A stretch of 64,000 bases of DNA from UBA830 sp038146925 (GCA_038146925.1 JAYQSP010000006.1:186001-250000), one strand, 5' to 3'. Shown: positions 45,902 through 55,090, counted from the first letter of the stretch. Made by a program: numbers and translations. The notes: a model not told the origin generated them from the sequence alone.

Positions 45902-48544
45902 TTAACGAGCTGTTGCCCCTCCATCACCGACGAGTGTGAATGGCGCCCAGAATATCGGATGGGCGTATGAGAAGAGTGTCTTTCCGCTCTGATCGGTAAA
46001 TCCAGGCCCATTTATCAATTTCATCATTGAGCGGCGCAGCGCCTGTGCGCGACTTAGACCAGGCTGGTCAGCTTGCCGTCTGAATATATCGGTTGTGAGC
46101 TTTTTTGCCGAGACTGTCTCGACCGGCCAGTTGGAGACTAACAAAGCCCTCGCACCGGCATAAAAGAAAGCTCTCGCAAGTCCAGACATCGCCTCCGAAG
46201 TCTCGCCGTCAGCACTCGCCGTATTACAGGCAGACAGAACGACCCAATCAGCGTCAAGCTTCAGCGCAAGGATCTCACCGAGGGTAAGAAGACCGTCTCC
46301 CCCTTCACCGGTAACAGCAGGTGATGTCAACGCCAGGGCCGGTTCAGTCAAGCCATCAAGATCACCTGCCACCAGACCATGGGTCGCAAAAACAATGATC
46401 TTGTATTTAGCGAGATCCAGCTCCTTTACATTACCCTCACTGGCATCACGTCCCAGAAAGATATCGTTTTCCAGATCAGCCTTACTCACTCTCGCAATGC
46501 CTATCACCTCATCTGCCGTATCGGGTAACCTGGGCAGAAGCGCTAGACCTGCAGTCGAGACGCCACCCAGTTTCGGTGCGGCGCGAAGACGGATAGGAAG
46601 CCCCCTGACCGTAACCTTATTGTCAGCGACCTTTACCTCCTGACGTTCCTCAGCCGCTTCAGCCGCCTGCTGCTTGCTGAAGAAGGGATCGCCAATACCG
46701 ACAAAACTCTCTCTCTCTCCACTATTGGCCGGAAGCTTGCGTAATGCGATCAGGGACGAGACAGACGGAACAACAGCGACGGAATGGCTCTTAACAAGGA
46801 AGGGAACCTTCTTGTAACCGGCAAAGTAGGTTTCCTGCTCCGCCTCAAGTTCAGCCTCTTCTGTCACCAATACAGAGAACGGCAACTGGCCAAGTGGACC
46901 ATCGGGAATGATCAAAAGGTTCTTCGCGCTTTTCCAGCCCTCAGAAACAGGCCCGAGAAGAGCGCGATAAACCTTGCCAGCAAGCCTCACATTAAACGCG
47001 GGGATATCATCGAGGGTCTCAACCGAGGGGTTCAATGAACGCCGCAAAGAAGCGACATCCTCCTGCAGCTTCTTCCTGCCAAGTTCAGACGCACCGAAGG
47101 CAACCTCACCCGACTTCGGGATCGCCCAGACGTAACTCGTGTCATCCCCGACATGCGTGACGATCAAGGCCTCATCCGACTTGAGAGAGGCGCGTACCGT
47201 CTCTAATGAGACCGGCTTGGGGTTCATCAGGTTGGAATACTCCGGGAACCGGTCTTCAATCTCGTCGGCCAACGACAACTCTGCAGTCTTGATATCCGAG
47301 ATCTGCTGTCGCAGCTTCTCAAGTGACGTCTCGCTCCCTCCTTCATCGGCCTGGTTGATACGGCTTAATAGCAGGCCTCTCAGGTTCTTTGAGTGCTGCA
47401 CCAGGTCTTGATACTTTCTGACCAGGCCAGACAGTTCCTTATTGCCCGCTGCAGCCCTCGTGGACGAAGCCGCAAATGCCCTCTGTACCGAGCCGCCCGC
47501 AGAGAGTTGGAAAATTTGAAACGCCTTAGCCGATATCAAAGGGTCTTTCGTGACAGCGAAGCGTTTTGCCAACTGATCAAGATACGCCTCGTAAATTATC
47601 TTCTTCCACTGGTTGAACTCCGCATCCCTCGTGCTCTCCAGAGCGGCCTTGCGGGAATGTTTCGCGAGTATCGGCAAGACCGACTCAAGAAGGGGAAAGG
47701 CTTCCCTGCCCTTGCCGGATCGGTTCAGTACGACGCCAAGCGCGCCTCTCGACAGGGCAGTCTTAACAGACTTCTCCCCCAGACTGTCCCGGTTGAACAC
47801 CACGAGTTCAGAAAGAAGCTTTTCCGCTGCGGCATGATTGCCAGAATAAGAAAGCGCCAGACCAAAAGCAGGAGACGTCTTGAGGGACGACGTCAAAATA
47901 CTCGGCTGGTCACCAATTGCATTCTGGATAAACGAAAACTCAGCACCAGCCTCACGCCAGAGGCCCTGTCCAGAAAAAGCCCGCGCTCTTATAAAATGCG
48001 CCTTCAACTTGTTAATGCTCTTATCGCTGGACCCGGCTGCAATCTGAAAATCAATAACCTTCCGCGCAATCGTCTCTGCATCCTTGAGACGACCCTGCGC
48101 CAGCAACACATTCGAAAGAGATAAAAGGTGGTTCGTCGTGAGAATGGAGTTCCGGCCCGTGCTCGCGAGAGAACCCTTGATCGCCGTTCGAATAACACTC
48201 TCGGCCTCAAGCAGACGACCAGCACGAACAAGAACTTCAACATAAACATCAACAACACGCCGGTACTGGCGTTCTGACCGATAAGAAAAAGGGACGCGGA
48301 TGTCGTTTGTTTGCGTTACCGTGCCCCTGGTAACGCCGCCGTTTTCAAGGACCCACCTGCATTCTTCGGTCGCCCATTTGAGGTATTTTATCCCCCCCTG
48401 ATAATCTCCATAAAAAGCACTCAAGCTGCCTTGCAGGTTATAAAGAAGTACAATGCGTTTTGTGTTTGAAGCCTGTGTTATTTGACCAATTTTTTGTTGA
48501 GGAATGGCGACGTAATCTTCGTGGGCATCTGTTGCATATGCCAC
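45902..48544 (-). CDS. TPR-CHAT protein, C-terminal part of a broken gene
   Basis: An 880-residue frame whose last 350 residues form a CHAT domain, a caspase/separase-like peptidase fold: catalytic His in IIVFATHGLVAGDLDG (about residue 721) and Cys in WVVLSACNTASADGETS (about 771), then ALLVSNWPVETVSA. The first 400 residues are tetratricopeptide-like helices (VLLYNLQGSLSAFYGDYQ, LLEAESVIRTAIKGS), and a charged helical segment links them. The nominal start is a GTG at 48544, but the protein sense continues upstream in another frame (see 48545-48775), so this is the detached 3' part of a longer gene. Base composition is clearly more AT-rich than the flanking genes. Substrate unknown. Confidence 0.8.
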   Translation of the reverse strand: MAYATDAHEDYVAIPQQKIGQITQASNTKRIVLLYNLQGSLSAFYGDYQGGIKYLKWATEECRWVLENGGVTRGTVTQTNDIRVPFSYRSERQYRRVVDVYVEVLVRAGRLLEAESVIRTAIKGSLASTGRNSILTTNHLLSLSNVLLAQGRLKDAETIARKVIDFQIAAGSSDKSINKLKAHFIRARAFSGQGLWREAGAEFSFIQNAIGDQPSILTSSLKTSPAFGLALSYSGNHAAAEKLLSELVVFNRDSLGEKSVKTALSRGALGVVLNRSGKGREAFPLLESVLPILAKHSRKAALESTRDAEFNQWKKIIYEAYLDQLAKRFAVTKDPLISAKAFQIFQLSAGGSVQRAFAASSTRAAAGNKELSGLVRKYQDLVQHSKNLRGLLLSRINQADEGGSETSLEKLRQQISDIKTAELSLADEIEDRFPEYSNLMNPKPVSLETVRASLKSDEALIVTHVGDDTSYVWAIPKSGEVAFGASELGRKKLQEDVASLRRSLNPSVETLDDIPAFNVRLAGKVYRALLGPVSEGWKSAKNLLIIPDGPLGQLPFSVLVTEEAELEAEQETYFAGYKKVPFLVKSHSVAVVPSVSSLIALRKLPANSGERESFVGIGDPFFSKQQAAEAAEERQEVKVADNKVTVRGLPIRLRAAPKLGGVSTAGLALLPRLPDTADEVIGIARVSKADLENDIFLGRDASEGNVKELDLAKYKIIVFATHGLVAGDLDGLTEPALALTSPAVTGEGGDGLLTLGEILALKLDADWVVLSACNTASADGETSEAMSGLARAFFYAGARALLVSNWPVETVSAKKLTTDIFRRQADQPGLSRAQALRRSMMKLINGPGFTDQSGKTLFSYAHPIFWAPFTLVGDGGATAR

Positions 48545-48775
48545 CAGCTTTTCAACTTCACCTGCGCGAAGAAGAAAGATGCGATCTCGATCATGAGACG
48601 AAGGCGGGCACCCACCATATTTGTCTTAAAAAGGGCATTCTCGATCGATTTAACCTGTTCCAGGCCTTCCTGAAACGCCCCCTCTCAATCAAGCGCATTT
48701 GCATATCGAGTTTTGGCGTCAAAGCCCTGTCCGATCAGATCTGGCTGTTAAAGTTATTTTCATCAAAAAAAAAGT
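48545..48775 (-). pseudogene. Frameshifted linker of the TPR-CHAT gene
   Basis: No single frame is open here, yet helical protein sequence continues by switching frames. After the first piece, KKSLLNFFFDENNFNSQI reads in a second frame, then DLIGQGFDAKTRYANALD in a third; that frame is interrupted by one TGA and goes on with EGAFQEGLEQVKSIENALF and MVGARLRLMIEIASFFFAQ; the frame of the CHAT piece then resumes with GEVEKLVAYATDAHEDY. Switch points lie at A and T runs (six A, nine T) and at a GCGCAGGTG that lacks one base. Either real gene decay or homopolymer sequencing errors. Confidence 0.65.
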
Positions 48776-49165
48776 TCAGCAGCGATTTTTTAAGTTCCGT
48801 ATTGCCCCATCGGCAGATCCCAGCCGCTCAAAGGCATCGGCCTTCTCTATCAGACGAAAAAACTGCTCGTTCCTGCTTAAATCCGCAGGAATATTTTTTT
48901 TGACCAATAGGCGATCCGCCTCGGTCTTTTTAGGATCGCTAATTTGCTGGCTGCTGAGCAGTTCCTCTATATCCGCTATCGACTTGGGCGGCTTAACGAA
49001 GGCAGAGCCATCCATACTTTTAATTAATGTCGACCGGCTTTCTGAGGAGGACGTTTCTTCTTCGAAATTATCATGACCGTCAGACCACGCACCCCCCGGA
49101 ACGCCGAAAAATAAAGCAACGAGGCAGAGCCGAATAAAAAACCCAGCTGGAGGCCTGACAATCAT
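48776..49165 (-). CDS. N-terminal piece of the TPR-CHAT gene, with signal peptide
   Basis: A 129-residue frame beginning MIVRPPAGFFIRLCLVALFF, a signal peptide ending near GGAWSDG, then an acidic, Ser-rich stretch and the start of a TPR-like helix (FFRLIEKADAFERLGSADGA) that is cut by a stop after NLKNRC. In the alternative frame the helix continues, so this is the 5' end of the gene at 45902-48544, and the full protein would be exported to the periplasm or beyond. AT-rich like the rest of the island. Confidence 0.65.
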   Translation of the reverse strand: MIVRPPAGFFIRLCLVALFFGVPGGAWSDGHDNFEEETSSSESRSTLIKSMDGSAFVKPPKSIADIEELLSSQQISDPKKTEADRLLVKKNIPADLSRNEQFFRLIEKADAFERLGSADGAIRNLKNRC

Positions 49166-49213
49166 TTATATCTCCCACCCTAATGCGCTTTTTTGCTCAT
49201 AAAAAAATATAAT

Positions 49214-49231
49214 CGAGTTTGCAAAAACTCG
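49214..49231 (-). terminator. Weak hairpin between tRNA-Asp and the CHAT gene
   Basis: Perfect seven-base arms CGAGTTT/AAACTCG around a four-base loop, followed on the minus strand by ATTATATTTTTTT. It could end the tRNA-Asp transcript, but the T-run starts several bases late. The rest of 49166-49394 is AT-rich with no gene seen. Confidence 0.35.
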
Positions 49232-49394
49232 CAGATATTTAATTTGCCATGTTCGACATAGCGGTGGCCCAAAACTAGGCTACTTATTCAGTAGATATCT
49301 GTTTCCGTCTGCGAGCAGACCACTCATCAAGTTACTGGTCGCAGAGAGGAAACGGGTGAAAAGTCGTTTAATTCGGAGACAGAAAAGAGAGAAG

Positions 49395-49471
49395 TGGCGG
49401 GAGTGACGGGACTCGAACCCGCGGCCTCTGGCGTGACAGGCCAGCGCTCTAACCAGCTGAGCTACACCCCC
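49395..49471 (-). tRNA. tRNA-Asp (GTC)
   Basis: A 77-base cloverleaf with encoded CCA. Acceptor GGGGGTG pairs with CACTCCC (one wobble), D-arm AGCTCAGCTGGTTAGAGC, anticodon arm CTGGC-CTGTCAC-GCCAG with anticodon GTC, T-arm GCGGG-TTCGAGT-CCCGT, discriminator G. Lies between the betaine genes and the CHAT island. Confidence 0.97.
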
Positions 49472-49554
49472 GCGTTCTCGCTATCGCGAGGCGCAATGAT
49501 GTAATGCAGCGAGCGCGGGGCGTCAACAATACATTGCGACCTCAGACGCCGAAT

Positions 49555-50391
49555 TTACCCGTTCTTCCGAAAATCCATGATCCCCCAGGCGAGATAGCCC
49601 TTATCCGCACCGTCGACCCAGTGCTGAAGTCCTTTCAGCATATTGTCGACATAGGTCTTGCCGGACAGCTCCACCGCCTGATCGTAGTTGTCCCGCAGCG
49701 CCTGGCCGACCCGGAAATAGTGATTTCGCAGCTGATCCGTCAGGTCGTCGATACTTTCTTCCCGGAAACCGCGCGCCGCCAGTTTTTCTCGGTAAAACCG
49801 GAAGCTTCCCAGCGTGGAAAGCTGGATGCGATCCAGAATCGGCTGCAGCACCCCGTCGGGACAGTCGTCCGACTGCATCGGATCGGTAAACACCAGCTGA
49901 CCGTGCGGCGTCAGTACCCGGACGATCTCGTCCAGCACCCGTTCGCGGCGGCCACTGTGCAGGATCGCATCCTGCGACCAGACGACGTCGTAACTGTCAT
50001 CGGTGTCGGGTATGTTCTCGAAATCGCCGTGCACGACGCTGACGAGATCGTCCAGTCCCGCCTGACCGGTCAACTCGCGGTTCAGGGCGTTCTGGGTTTC
50101 GCTGAGGTTAAGGCATGTCACCCGGCAGCCGAATGTTTTCGCCAGATACCGTGCCGAGCCGCCATAGCCGGCGCCAAGATCCATGATTCGCGTATTCGGA
50201 CCGCACCCTGGGATGCGGTTCGCCATTTCTTCCACGGTGCGCCGGCTGGCATCGGCGATCGGCTCGGACTCCGAGCGGTACAGACCGATATGGATATCCT
50301 CGCCGCCCCAGATGGTCTTGTAGAACGCATCTGCCTCGGCGCTGTCGTAGTATTCCTCGGCCCGTTCGACCGCGTCGCTCCTATTCGACAT
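49555..50391 (-). CDS. Sarcosine/dimethylglycine N-methyltransferase
   Basis: SAM-dependent enzyme that methylates sarcosine to dimethylglycine and on to glycine betaine, a compatible solute. The 278-residue protein has AEEYYDSAEADAFYKTIWGG followed by EDIHIGLY, the SDMT hallmark, SAM motif I in RIMDLGAGYGGSARYLA, and post-I NLSETQNALNREL. The ATG at 50391 overlaps the GSMT stop by 11 bases and gives a length typical of SDMT; an ATG at 50412 is an alternative without a ribosome binding site. Acts after the upstream GSMT product. Secure by motif and gene pairing. Confidence 0.92.
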   Translation of the reverse strand: MSNRSDAVERAEEYYDSAEADAFYKTIWGGEDIHIGLYRSESEPIADASRRTVEEMANRIPGCGPNTRIMDLGAGYGGSARYLAKTFGCRVTCLNLSETQNALNRELTGQAGLDDLVSVVHGDFENIPDTDDSYDVVWSQDAILHSGRRERVLDEIVRVLTPHGQLVFTDPMQSDDCPDGVLQPILDRIQLSTLGSFRFYREKLAARGFREESIDDLTDQLRNHYFRVGQALRDNYDQAVELSGKTYVDNMLKGLQHWVDGADKGYLAWGIMDFRKNG

Positions 50392-51190
50392 CGTATTTCT
50401 TTTCCGCGACATGGACGAAGAAATCAGGCTCGTTTTCCTGGTAGGTTTCCTGAAAATCCCCGAAGGTTTTGATGGTCTGGAAACCTGTTTCGAGCATCAG
50501 GTTGCGTACATACGCCTTGCGCAACGGAAACATGTTCAGATGGAATTCGGACCCGTCCGGAAAGCTGTAGCGAAACCGCGCCAGCGTATCGTCCATGTGT
50601 TCCGGCTCGGCCGTCACCTGATCGCCGCAATAGTAATATTTGTGTTTTGAATCGAAACCGTTGTCGAGAATGCTGTCGTAGTTTCTCTGGTCCAGGATCA
50701 GTACGCCATCGTACTTCAGAGCTGCGTAAAACTCGGCAAGGGCGCGCCGACGATCGCTCTCGTCGTGCAGATGGGTAAACGAATTGCCGAGACAGACGAT
50801 CGCATCGAACTTTCCGTGGACATCCTTGTTGAGCCACCGCCAGTCGGCGTGAACCGTTTTGAGGATCAGTCCCCGCTCGCGACCGTTTTCAAAGGCCTTG
50901 CTGAGCATTTCGGCGTTGCCGTCGACGCTGGTCACGTCGAACCCGGCCTTCGCCAACTGTACGGAATGAAATCCCGTTCCCGCCGCGACATCCAGTATTT
51001 TGTGCTTTCCGCGGGCTTTCAATACGTCGACGAAAAACTGACCTTCGCTGGCGGCCCGGGCGTCCCAGTCAATAAGGTCGTCCCATTTTTCGACGAACTG
51101 CTGAATGTATTCTTTCTGATAGGCATCGGTTTCTCGCACCTGCAAGGGGTCGTCGCCGTAGTCCTGGGTTTTTTCTTCTTCGTCTAGCAT
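50381..51190 (-). CDS. Glycine/sarcosine N-methyltransferase
   Basis: Catalyses the first two methylations from glycine to dimethylglycine using SAM. The 269-residue protein has EYIQQFVEKWDDLIDWDARA, SAM motif I ILDVAAGTGFHSVQLAKAG, DAIVCLGNSFTHLHDESDRR (substrate region), LDQRNYDSILDNGF and the C-terminal FHLNMFPLRKAYVRNLM and ENEPDFFVHVAEKK, all closely matching GSMTs of halophilic bacteria as I recall them. Overlaps the SDMT gene, so both are made together. This route makes betaine de novo from glycine and marks a salt-adapted organism. Confidence 0.93.
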   Translation of the reverse strand: MLDEEEKTQDYGDDPLQVRETDAYQKEYIQQFVEKWDDLIDWDARAASEGQFFVDVLKARGKHKILDVAAGTGFHSVQLAKAGFDVTSVDGNAEMLSKAFENGRERGLILKTVHADWRWLNKDVHGKFDAIVCLGNSFTHLHDESDRRRALAEFYAALKYDGVLILDQRNYDSILDNGFDSKHKYYYCGDQVTAEPEHMDDTLARFRYSFPDGSEFHLNMFPLRKAYVRNLMLETGFQTIKTFGDFQETYQENEPDFFVHVAEKKYDVE

Positions 51191-51529
51191 CGTTTTCCCA
51201 CAATTCTGGTTGTGCCGACCGGATCAATCCGGACGATCTCAATCCGGCGAACCGGATACCGTTTTCTGATTTTGTCTTTGACGGTTTAAGCCCGGCACAC
51301 CGGACGAGAGACAGCGCGTTTTGTTTATTCTTATTGGCCGCTATATGCAGTGAGGGTCGCCCCCCCAACGCGCCGCACGCCAGGATGCGTTCAAGAAACT
51401 GCAATAGCTCTTCAGCCACACCCCATGGACGGGCGAAACCTAACAAATCCCGGGAAATATCTCAACCGGCCCGATGGCAGCCGGCGTTCAACACGAACCG
51501 GATACCGGGGAGAACGGCGCCTTCCCGGT
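51191..51529. other. Intergenic region upstream of the betaine genes
   Basis: About 340 bases without a gene. It should contain the promoter of the GSMT-SDMT pair, but I see no convincing -35/-10 set. A direct repeat TCAATCCGG at 51224-51232 and 51239-51247 (15-base spacing) with a third CCGGAT nearby lies 35-60 bases before the GSMT ATG and could be a regulator site. GGGAA about six bases before the ATG is the likely ribosome binding site. Confidence 0.4.
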
Positions 51530-51907
51530 CTATTTGACGACCGGTCCCGACTGAAGTCCGATCATGCGCCACTTGCCGCCGTCTCGCGACCACACCGCCA
51601 GCAGGCGATTGTCAAGATGGCGCTCACCGCCCTCGAACGTCACATCCGCTACCAGATGATGAAAGACCATGCCGAGATCTCCGTGAACGCGGATCGTCTG
51701 GTCGTCGTAATTCACCGTTTTGTATGCAGACGTGCCCGCCCGCATGCCGCCGATATAGCTTTCCTTGGACTCCAGCTCTCCGGTGGAATGCATATAGGCA
51801 AGCTCGTCATGGAGCAGATCTTCCAGAACGTCGAAATCGCCGGCCTGCATGGCGGCGTAACGACGAGCTTCCAGGTCGCGAAGCTCGGCGATATCTTTAT
51901 CGGACAT
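51530..51907 (-). CDS. NTF2-like (SnoaL/DUF4440-type) protein
   Basis: A 125-residue protein of the cone-shaped NTF2 fold: first helices (ELRDLEARRYAAMQAGDFD), the LEDLLHDELAYMHSTGELES strand-turn pattern, and the C-terminal strand RLLAVWSRDGGKWRMIGLQS. Family members range from enzymes to ligand-binding domains; no catalytic residues point to one role. No signal peptide, so cytoplasmic. Its position between tRNA-Val and the betaine genes suggests arrival with that block, but a functional link is not shown. Confidence 0.75.
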   Translation of the reverse strand: MSDKDIAELRDLEARRYAAMQAGDFDVLEDLLHDELAYMHSTGELESKESYIGGMRAGTSAYKTVNYDDQTIRVHGDLGMVFHHLVADVTFEGGERHLDNRLLAVWSRDGGKWRMIGLQSGPVVK

Positions 51908-51946
51908 ATCGGTCGTCCCTGTCGCTGAAAACAGAGTTTAGAGATT

Positions 51947-52022
51947 TGGTGGGCGGTGACGGGATCGAACCGCCGACATTCACGGTGTAAACGTGACGCT
52001 CTGCCAGCTGAGCTAACCGCCC
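51947..52022 (-). tRNA. tRNA-Val (TAC)
   Basis: A 76-base cloverleaf with encoded CCA. Acceptor GGGCGGT/ACCGCCC is perfect, D-arm AGCTCAGCTGGCAGAGC, anticodon arm TCACG-TTTACAC-CGTGA with anticodon TAC, T-arm GGCGG-TTCGATC-CCGTC, discriminator A. Sits downstream of hupB. Confidence 0.97.
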
Positions 52023-52074
52023 TTGCTGCCTGTATAGCGAATGCGGTCAGCGTTTTCTAGCAACCAGTTCCCAC

Positions 52075-52105
52075 AAAAAGAAACCGGCCACCCGAAGGTG
52101 GCCGG
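52075..52105 (-). terminator. Rho-independent terminator of hupB
   Basis: Minus strand: CCGGCCACC, TTCG tetraloop, GGTGGCCGG, then TTTCTTTTT. Nine perfect pairs with an extra-stable UUCG loop, 29 bases after the hupB stop. Textbook structure. Confidence 0.92.
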
Positions 52106-52134
52106 CAAATCTTTTCGCTATGTGCGAATGCGGT

Positions 52135-52407
52135 TTAGTTGACCGCGTCTTTCAGGCCTTTGCCCGCTTTGAACTTCGGCTGCTTGGACGCCGGAATCTG
52201 GATCGCTTCGCCGGTGCGCGGGTTGCGGCCCGTCGAAGCTTTCCGGTTCGCGACGCTAAAGGTTCCGAAACCGACGAGGCGAACTTCGCCTCCGCTTTTC
52301 AGAGAACCGGTAATGGAGTCGAATACTGCATCGACAGCTTTCGCTGCATCTGCCTTGGAGAGGTCTGCACCGTCAGCCACGGCAGCCACGAGATCATTCT
52401 TGTTCAC
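52135..52407 (-). CDS. hupB: HU family DNA-binding protein
   Basis: Nucleoid-associated protein bending DNA without strong sequence preference. The 90 residues from GTG 52407 (NKNDLVAAVADGADLSKADA) match HU length, with VRLVGFGTFSVANRKASTGR and NPRTGEAIQIPASKQPKFK forming the beta arm and its Pro tip. The GTG has AAAGGG seven bases upstream; ATG codons earlier in frame would add a tail that HU proteins lack. Downstream of lon, with its own promoter and terminator. Confidence 0.95.
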   Translation of the reverse strand: MNKNDLVAAVADGADLSKADAAKAVDAVFDSITGSLKSGGEVRLVGFGTFSVANRKASTGRNPRTGEAIQIPASKQPKFKAGKGLKDAVN

Positions 52408-52489
52408 GACACGCCCTTTCATCATGAATCTGTGTTGCCGCTTTTCGTAAAACACCGGATAGCGGCGGAAATCCCCGGTGCGTGACGCA

Positions 52490-52519
52490 AGTTTAAAGGC
52501 GGATTTTCGGCGCGGTCAA
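52490..52519 (-). promoter_or_regulatory. Sigma-70 promoter of hupB
   Basis: Minus strand: TTGACC (-35), 18-base spacer, TAAACT (-10), about 80 bases before the GTG start. A CCGCAG-AAAA-CTGCGG hairpin lies just upstream (52529-52544). Fits an independent hupB transcript after the lon terminator. Confidence 0.5.
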
Positions 52520-52624
52520 TCGAGAAAGCCGCAGTTTTCTGCGGTTTTTAGTGGTTTTTCGCCCCGAATCGGGCGAATCGATTCGTTTTCGGGTCTCCGT
52601 AGTCGTTGAATTGTGGGCGCTAGA

Positions 52625-52660
52625 AAGAAAAACGGCCCCCGTAAAACAATGAGGGCCGTT
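52625..52660 (-). terminator. Rho-independent terminator of lon
   Basis: Minus strand: AACGGCCC, loop of 14, GGGCCGTT followed by TTTCTTTC. Located 24 bases after the lon stop. Confidence 0.8.
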
Positions 52661-52683
52661 AATAACTGGTACGCGAACGCCAC

Positions 52684-55090
52684 TTAATGCGTCACGACAC
52701 CTTCGGCATCTTCTTCTCCGTCCTTTCCGGACACGACCTCATCCCCGTCTTCCTCAAGATCGATCGGAACGGGCTCGCGCAACAGCGCTTCGCTGAGGAC
52801 TTCATCGACGGTGCCGACAGGAATTATCTTTAACCCTTTTTTCACGTTGTCGGGAATATCGACCAGATCCTTTTCGTTATCCCGCGGAATCAGAACCGTC
52901 GTGATGCCGCCGCGATGGGCCGCCAGAAGTTTTTCCTTCAACCCGCCGATCGGCAGGACGCGACCGCGCAGCGTAATCTCGCCCGTCATGGCGACGTCGC
53001 GCCGCACCGGAATACCGGTCAGGGCTGACACGATCGACGTGCACATGGCGACGCCTGCGGACGGTCCGTCTTTGGGTGTCGCGCCTTCCGGCACATGAAC
53101 GTGAATATCGCGCTTGTCGAAGAACTTCGAGCTGACGCCGAAGATCGCCATGCGGGACCGCACGTAACTGCGGGCCGCCTGCACGGATTCCTGCATCACG
53201 TCGCCCAGCTTACCGGTATGGGATACGTTGCCCTTGCCGGGCATCAGCAGGGCTTCGATCGACAGCAACTCGCCGCCAACCTCGGTCCAGGCCAGGCCCG
53301 TGGTCACGCCGACCAGGTCTTCGCTTTCCATTTCGCCGAACCGGTAGCGCGGCACGCCGGCGAACTTGTCGAGATTGCGCCGCGTGATGCGGATCGATTT
53401 CCTGTTTTTCGTCGCCAGTTCCTTGACCGCCTTCCGCGCCAGATTGGCGAGTTCGCGCTCGAGGTTACGCACACCGGCTTCCCGGGTATACAGCCGCACC
53501 AGGTCTCGCAGCGCGTCGTCCGAAATCGACCATTCGGTCTTTTTCAGGCCGTGGGATTTCAGCTGTTTGGAAATCAGGTGCCGTTTGGCGATCTGAACTT
53601 TTTCATCCTCCGTGTAACCGGACAACCGAATAATCTCCATCCGGTCGAGCAACGGCTGCGGCATACGCAGCGTGTTTGCAGTGGTCACGAACATCACGTC
53701 GGACAGATCGTAATCGACCTCGAGGTAATGATCGGCAAAGGTGTTGTTCTGCTCCGGGTCCAGCACTTCGAGCAGAGCGGACGAGGGATCGCCGCGCCAG
53801 TCTGCGCCGAGCTTGTCGATCTCGTCCAGCAGGAAGAGCGGATTGGAGGTCTTAGCCTTCTTCATACCCTGGATGACCTTGCCCGGCATGGAACCGATAT
53901 AGGTCCGCCGGTGACCGCGTACTTCGGCCTCATCACGGACGCCTCCGAGCGACATGCGCACGAAATTCCTGCCCGTTGCCTTGGCGATCGATTTGCCGAG
54001 GGACGTCTTGCCGACACCGGGCGGTCCGACGAGGCAGAGGATGGGGCCCTTGATTTTTCGCACACGGGTCTGCACCGCGAGATATTCGAGGATGCGTTCT
54101 TTGACCTTTTCCAGGCCGTAATGGTCCTGGTTGAGGATTTTTTCAGCGGCCTTGATGTCTTTTTTGACGCGGGAGCGCTTGCCCCATGGAATGCTGAGCA
54201 ACCAGTCGAGGTAGTTTCGCACGACGGTGGATTCCGCCGACATCGGGCTCATCGATTTGAGCTTCCTCAGCTCTTGGATCGCCTTTTCCCTGGCTTCCTT
54301 CGACAGCTTGGTCTTTTCGATGCGCTCTTCGAATTCACCCGCCTCGTCGCGGCCGTCTTCGGTCTCGCCGAGTTCCTTCTGGATCGCCTTAAGCTGCTCG
54401 TTCAGATAGTACTCGCGCTGGGTCTTCTCCATCTGGCGCTTGACGCGGTTACGGATGCGCTTTTCGACCTGCAGGACGCCGATTTCGGATTCCATGAACG
54501 AATACGCGCGCTCCAGCCGTTCGCCGGGCGACATGAGTTCCAGCAGTTCCTGCTTCTCCGAAATCTTCAGCGCCAGGTGCGATGCGATCGTGTCCGACAG
54601 CTTCGAAGTCTCCTCTATCTGGTTTAGCGACACCAGCACTTCGGGCGGAATCTTCTTATTCAGCTTGATGTACTGCTCGAACTGGCTGATCACCGACCTG
54701 CTCAGCGCCTCGACGTCCTTGTCGTCGTCCGGCGCTTCCTCGATCAGTTCCGCTTCGGCCTGAAAGAATTCCTCTTTGTCGGTATAGCGCACGATTTTCG
54801 CGCGCTGGCTTCCTTCGACCAGGACCTTGACCGTGCCATCGGGCAGTTTGAGCAACTGCAACACCGTACCGATCGTGCCAACATCGTAGATATCGTCGAT
54901 GGCCGGATCGTCCTGACCCGCATTTTTCTGCGCCACAAGCAGAATCTGCTTGTCGTCCTGCATCACGTCTTCCAGCGCCTTCACCGATTTATCACGCCCG
55001 ACGAAGAGCGGCACGATCATGTGCGGGAAGACAACGATATCCCTCAACGGGAGTACCGGGAAATGTGGCTGTTTTTGCGGTGTCCGACAT
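52684..55090 (-). CDS. lon: ATP-dependent protease Lon, with an apparent frameshift near the start
   Basis: Ring-shaped AAA+ serine protease. From residue 15 or so on it is a normal Lon: HFPVLPLRDIVVFPHMIVPL, Walker A VGPPGVGKTSLGKSIA, catalytic Ser in TPKDGPSAGVAM (about residue 685) and Lys in PIGGLKEKLLAAHRGG (about 726). The expected start ATG at 55090 (MSDTAKTATF, with AGGAAA upstream) is one base out of frame: reading TTT CCC GGT instead of TTC CCG GTA breaks the frame after ten codons, as if one extra C were present at 55058-55060. In the Lon frame the only start upstream is a TTG at 55116, which gives an unusual tail (MPSVNRKRICRTPQKQP). Assembly error, mutation or TTG start are all possible. 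Confidence 0.9.

Noticed and set aside
45797..49471. Exact attachment-site pair flanking the CHAT island
   Set aside because: The tRNA-like fragment and the tRNA-Asp 3' end are similar only at generic T-arm positions; no identical repeat and no integrase gene were found.
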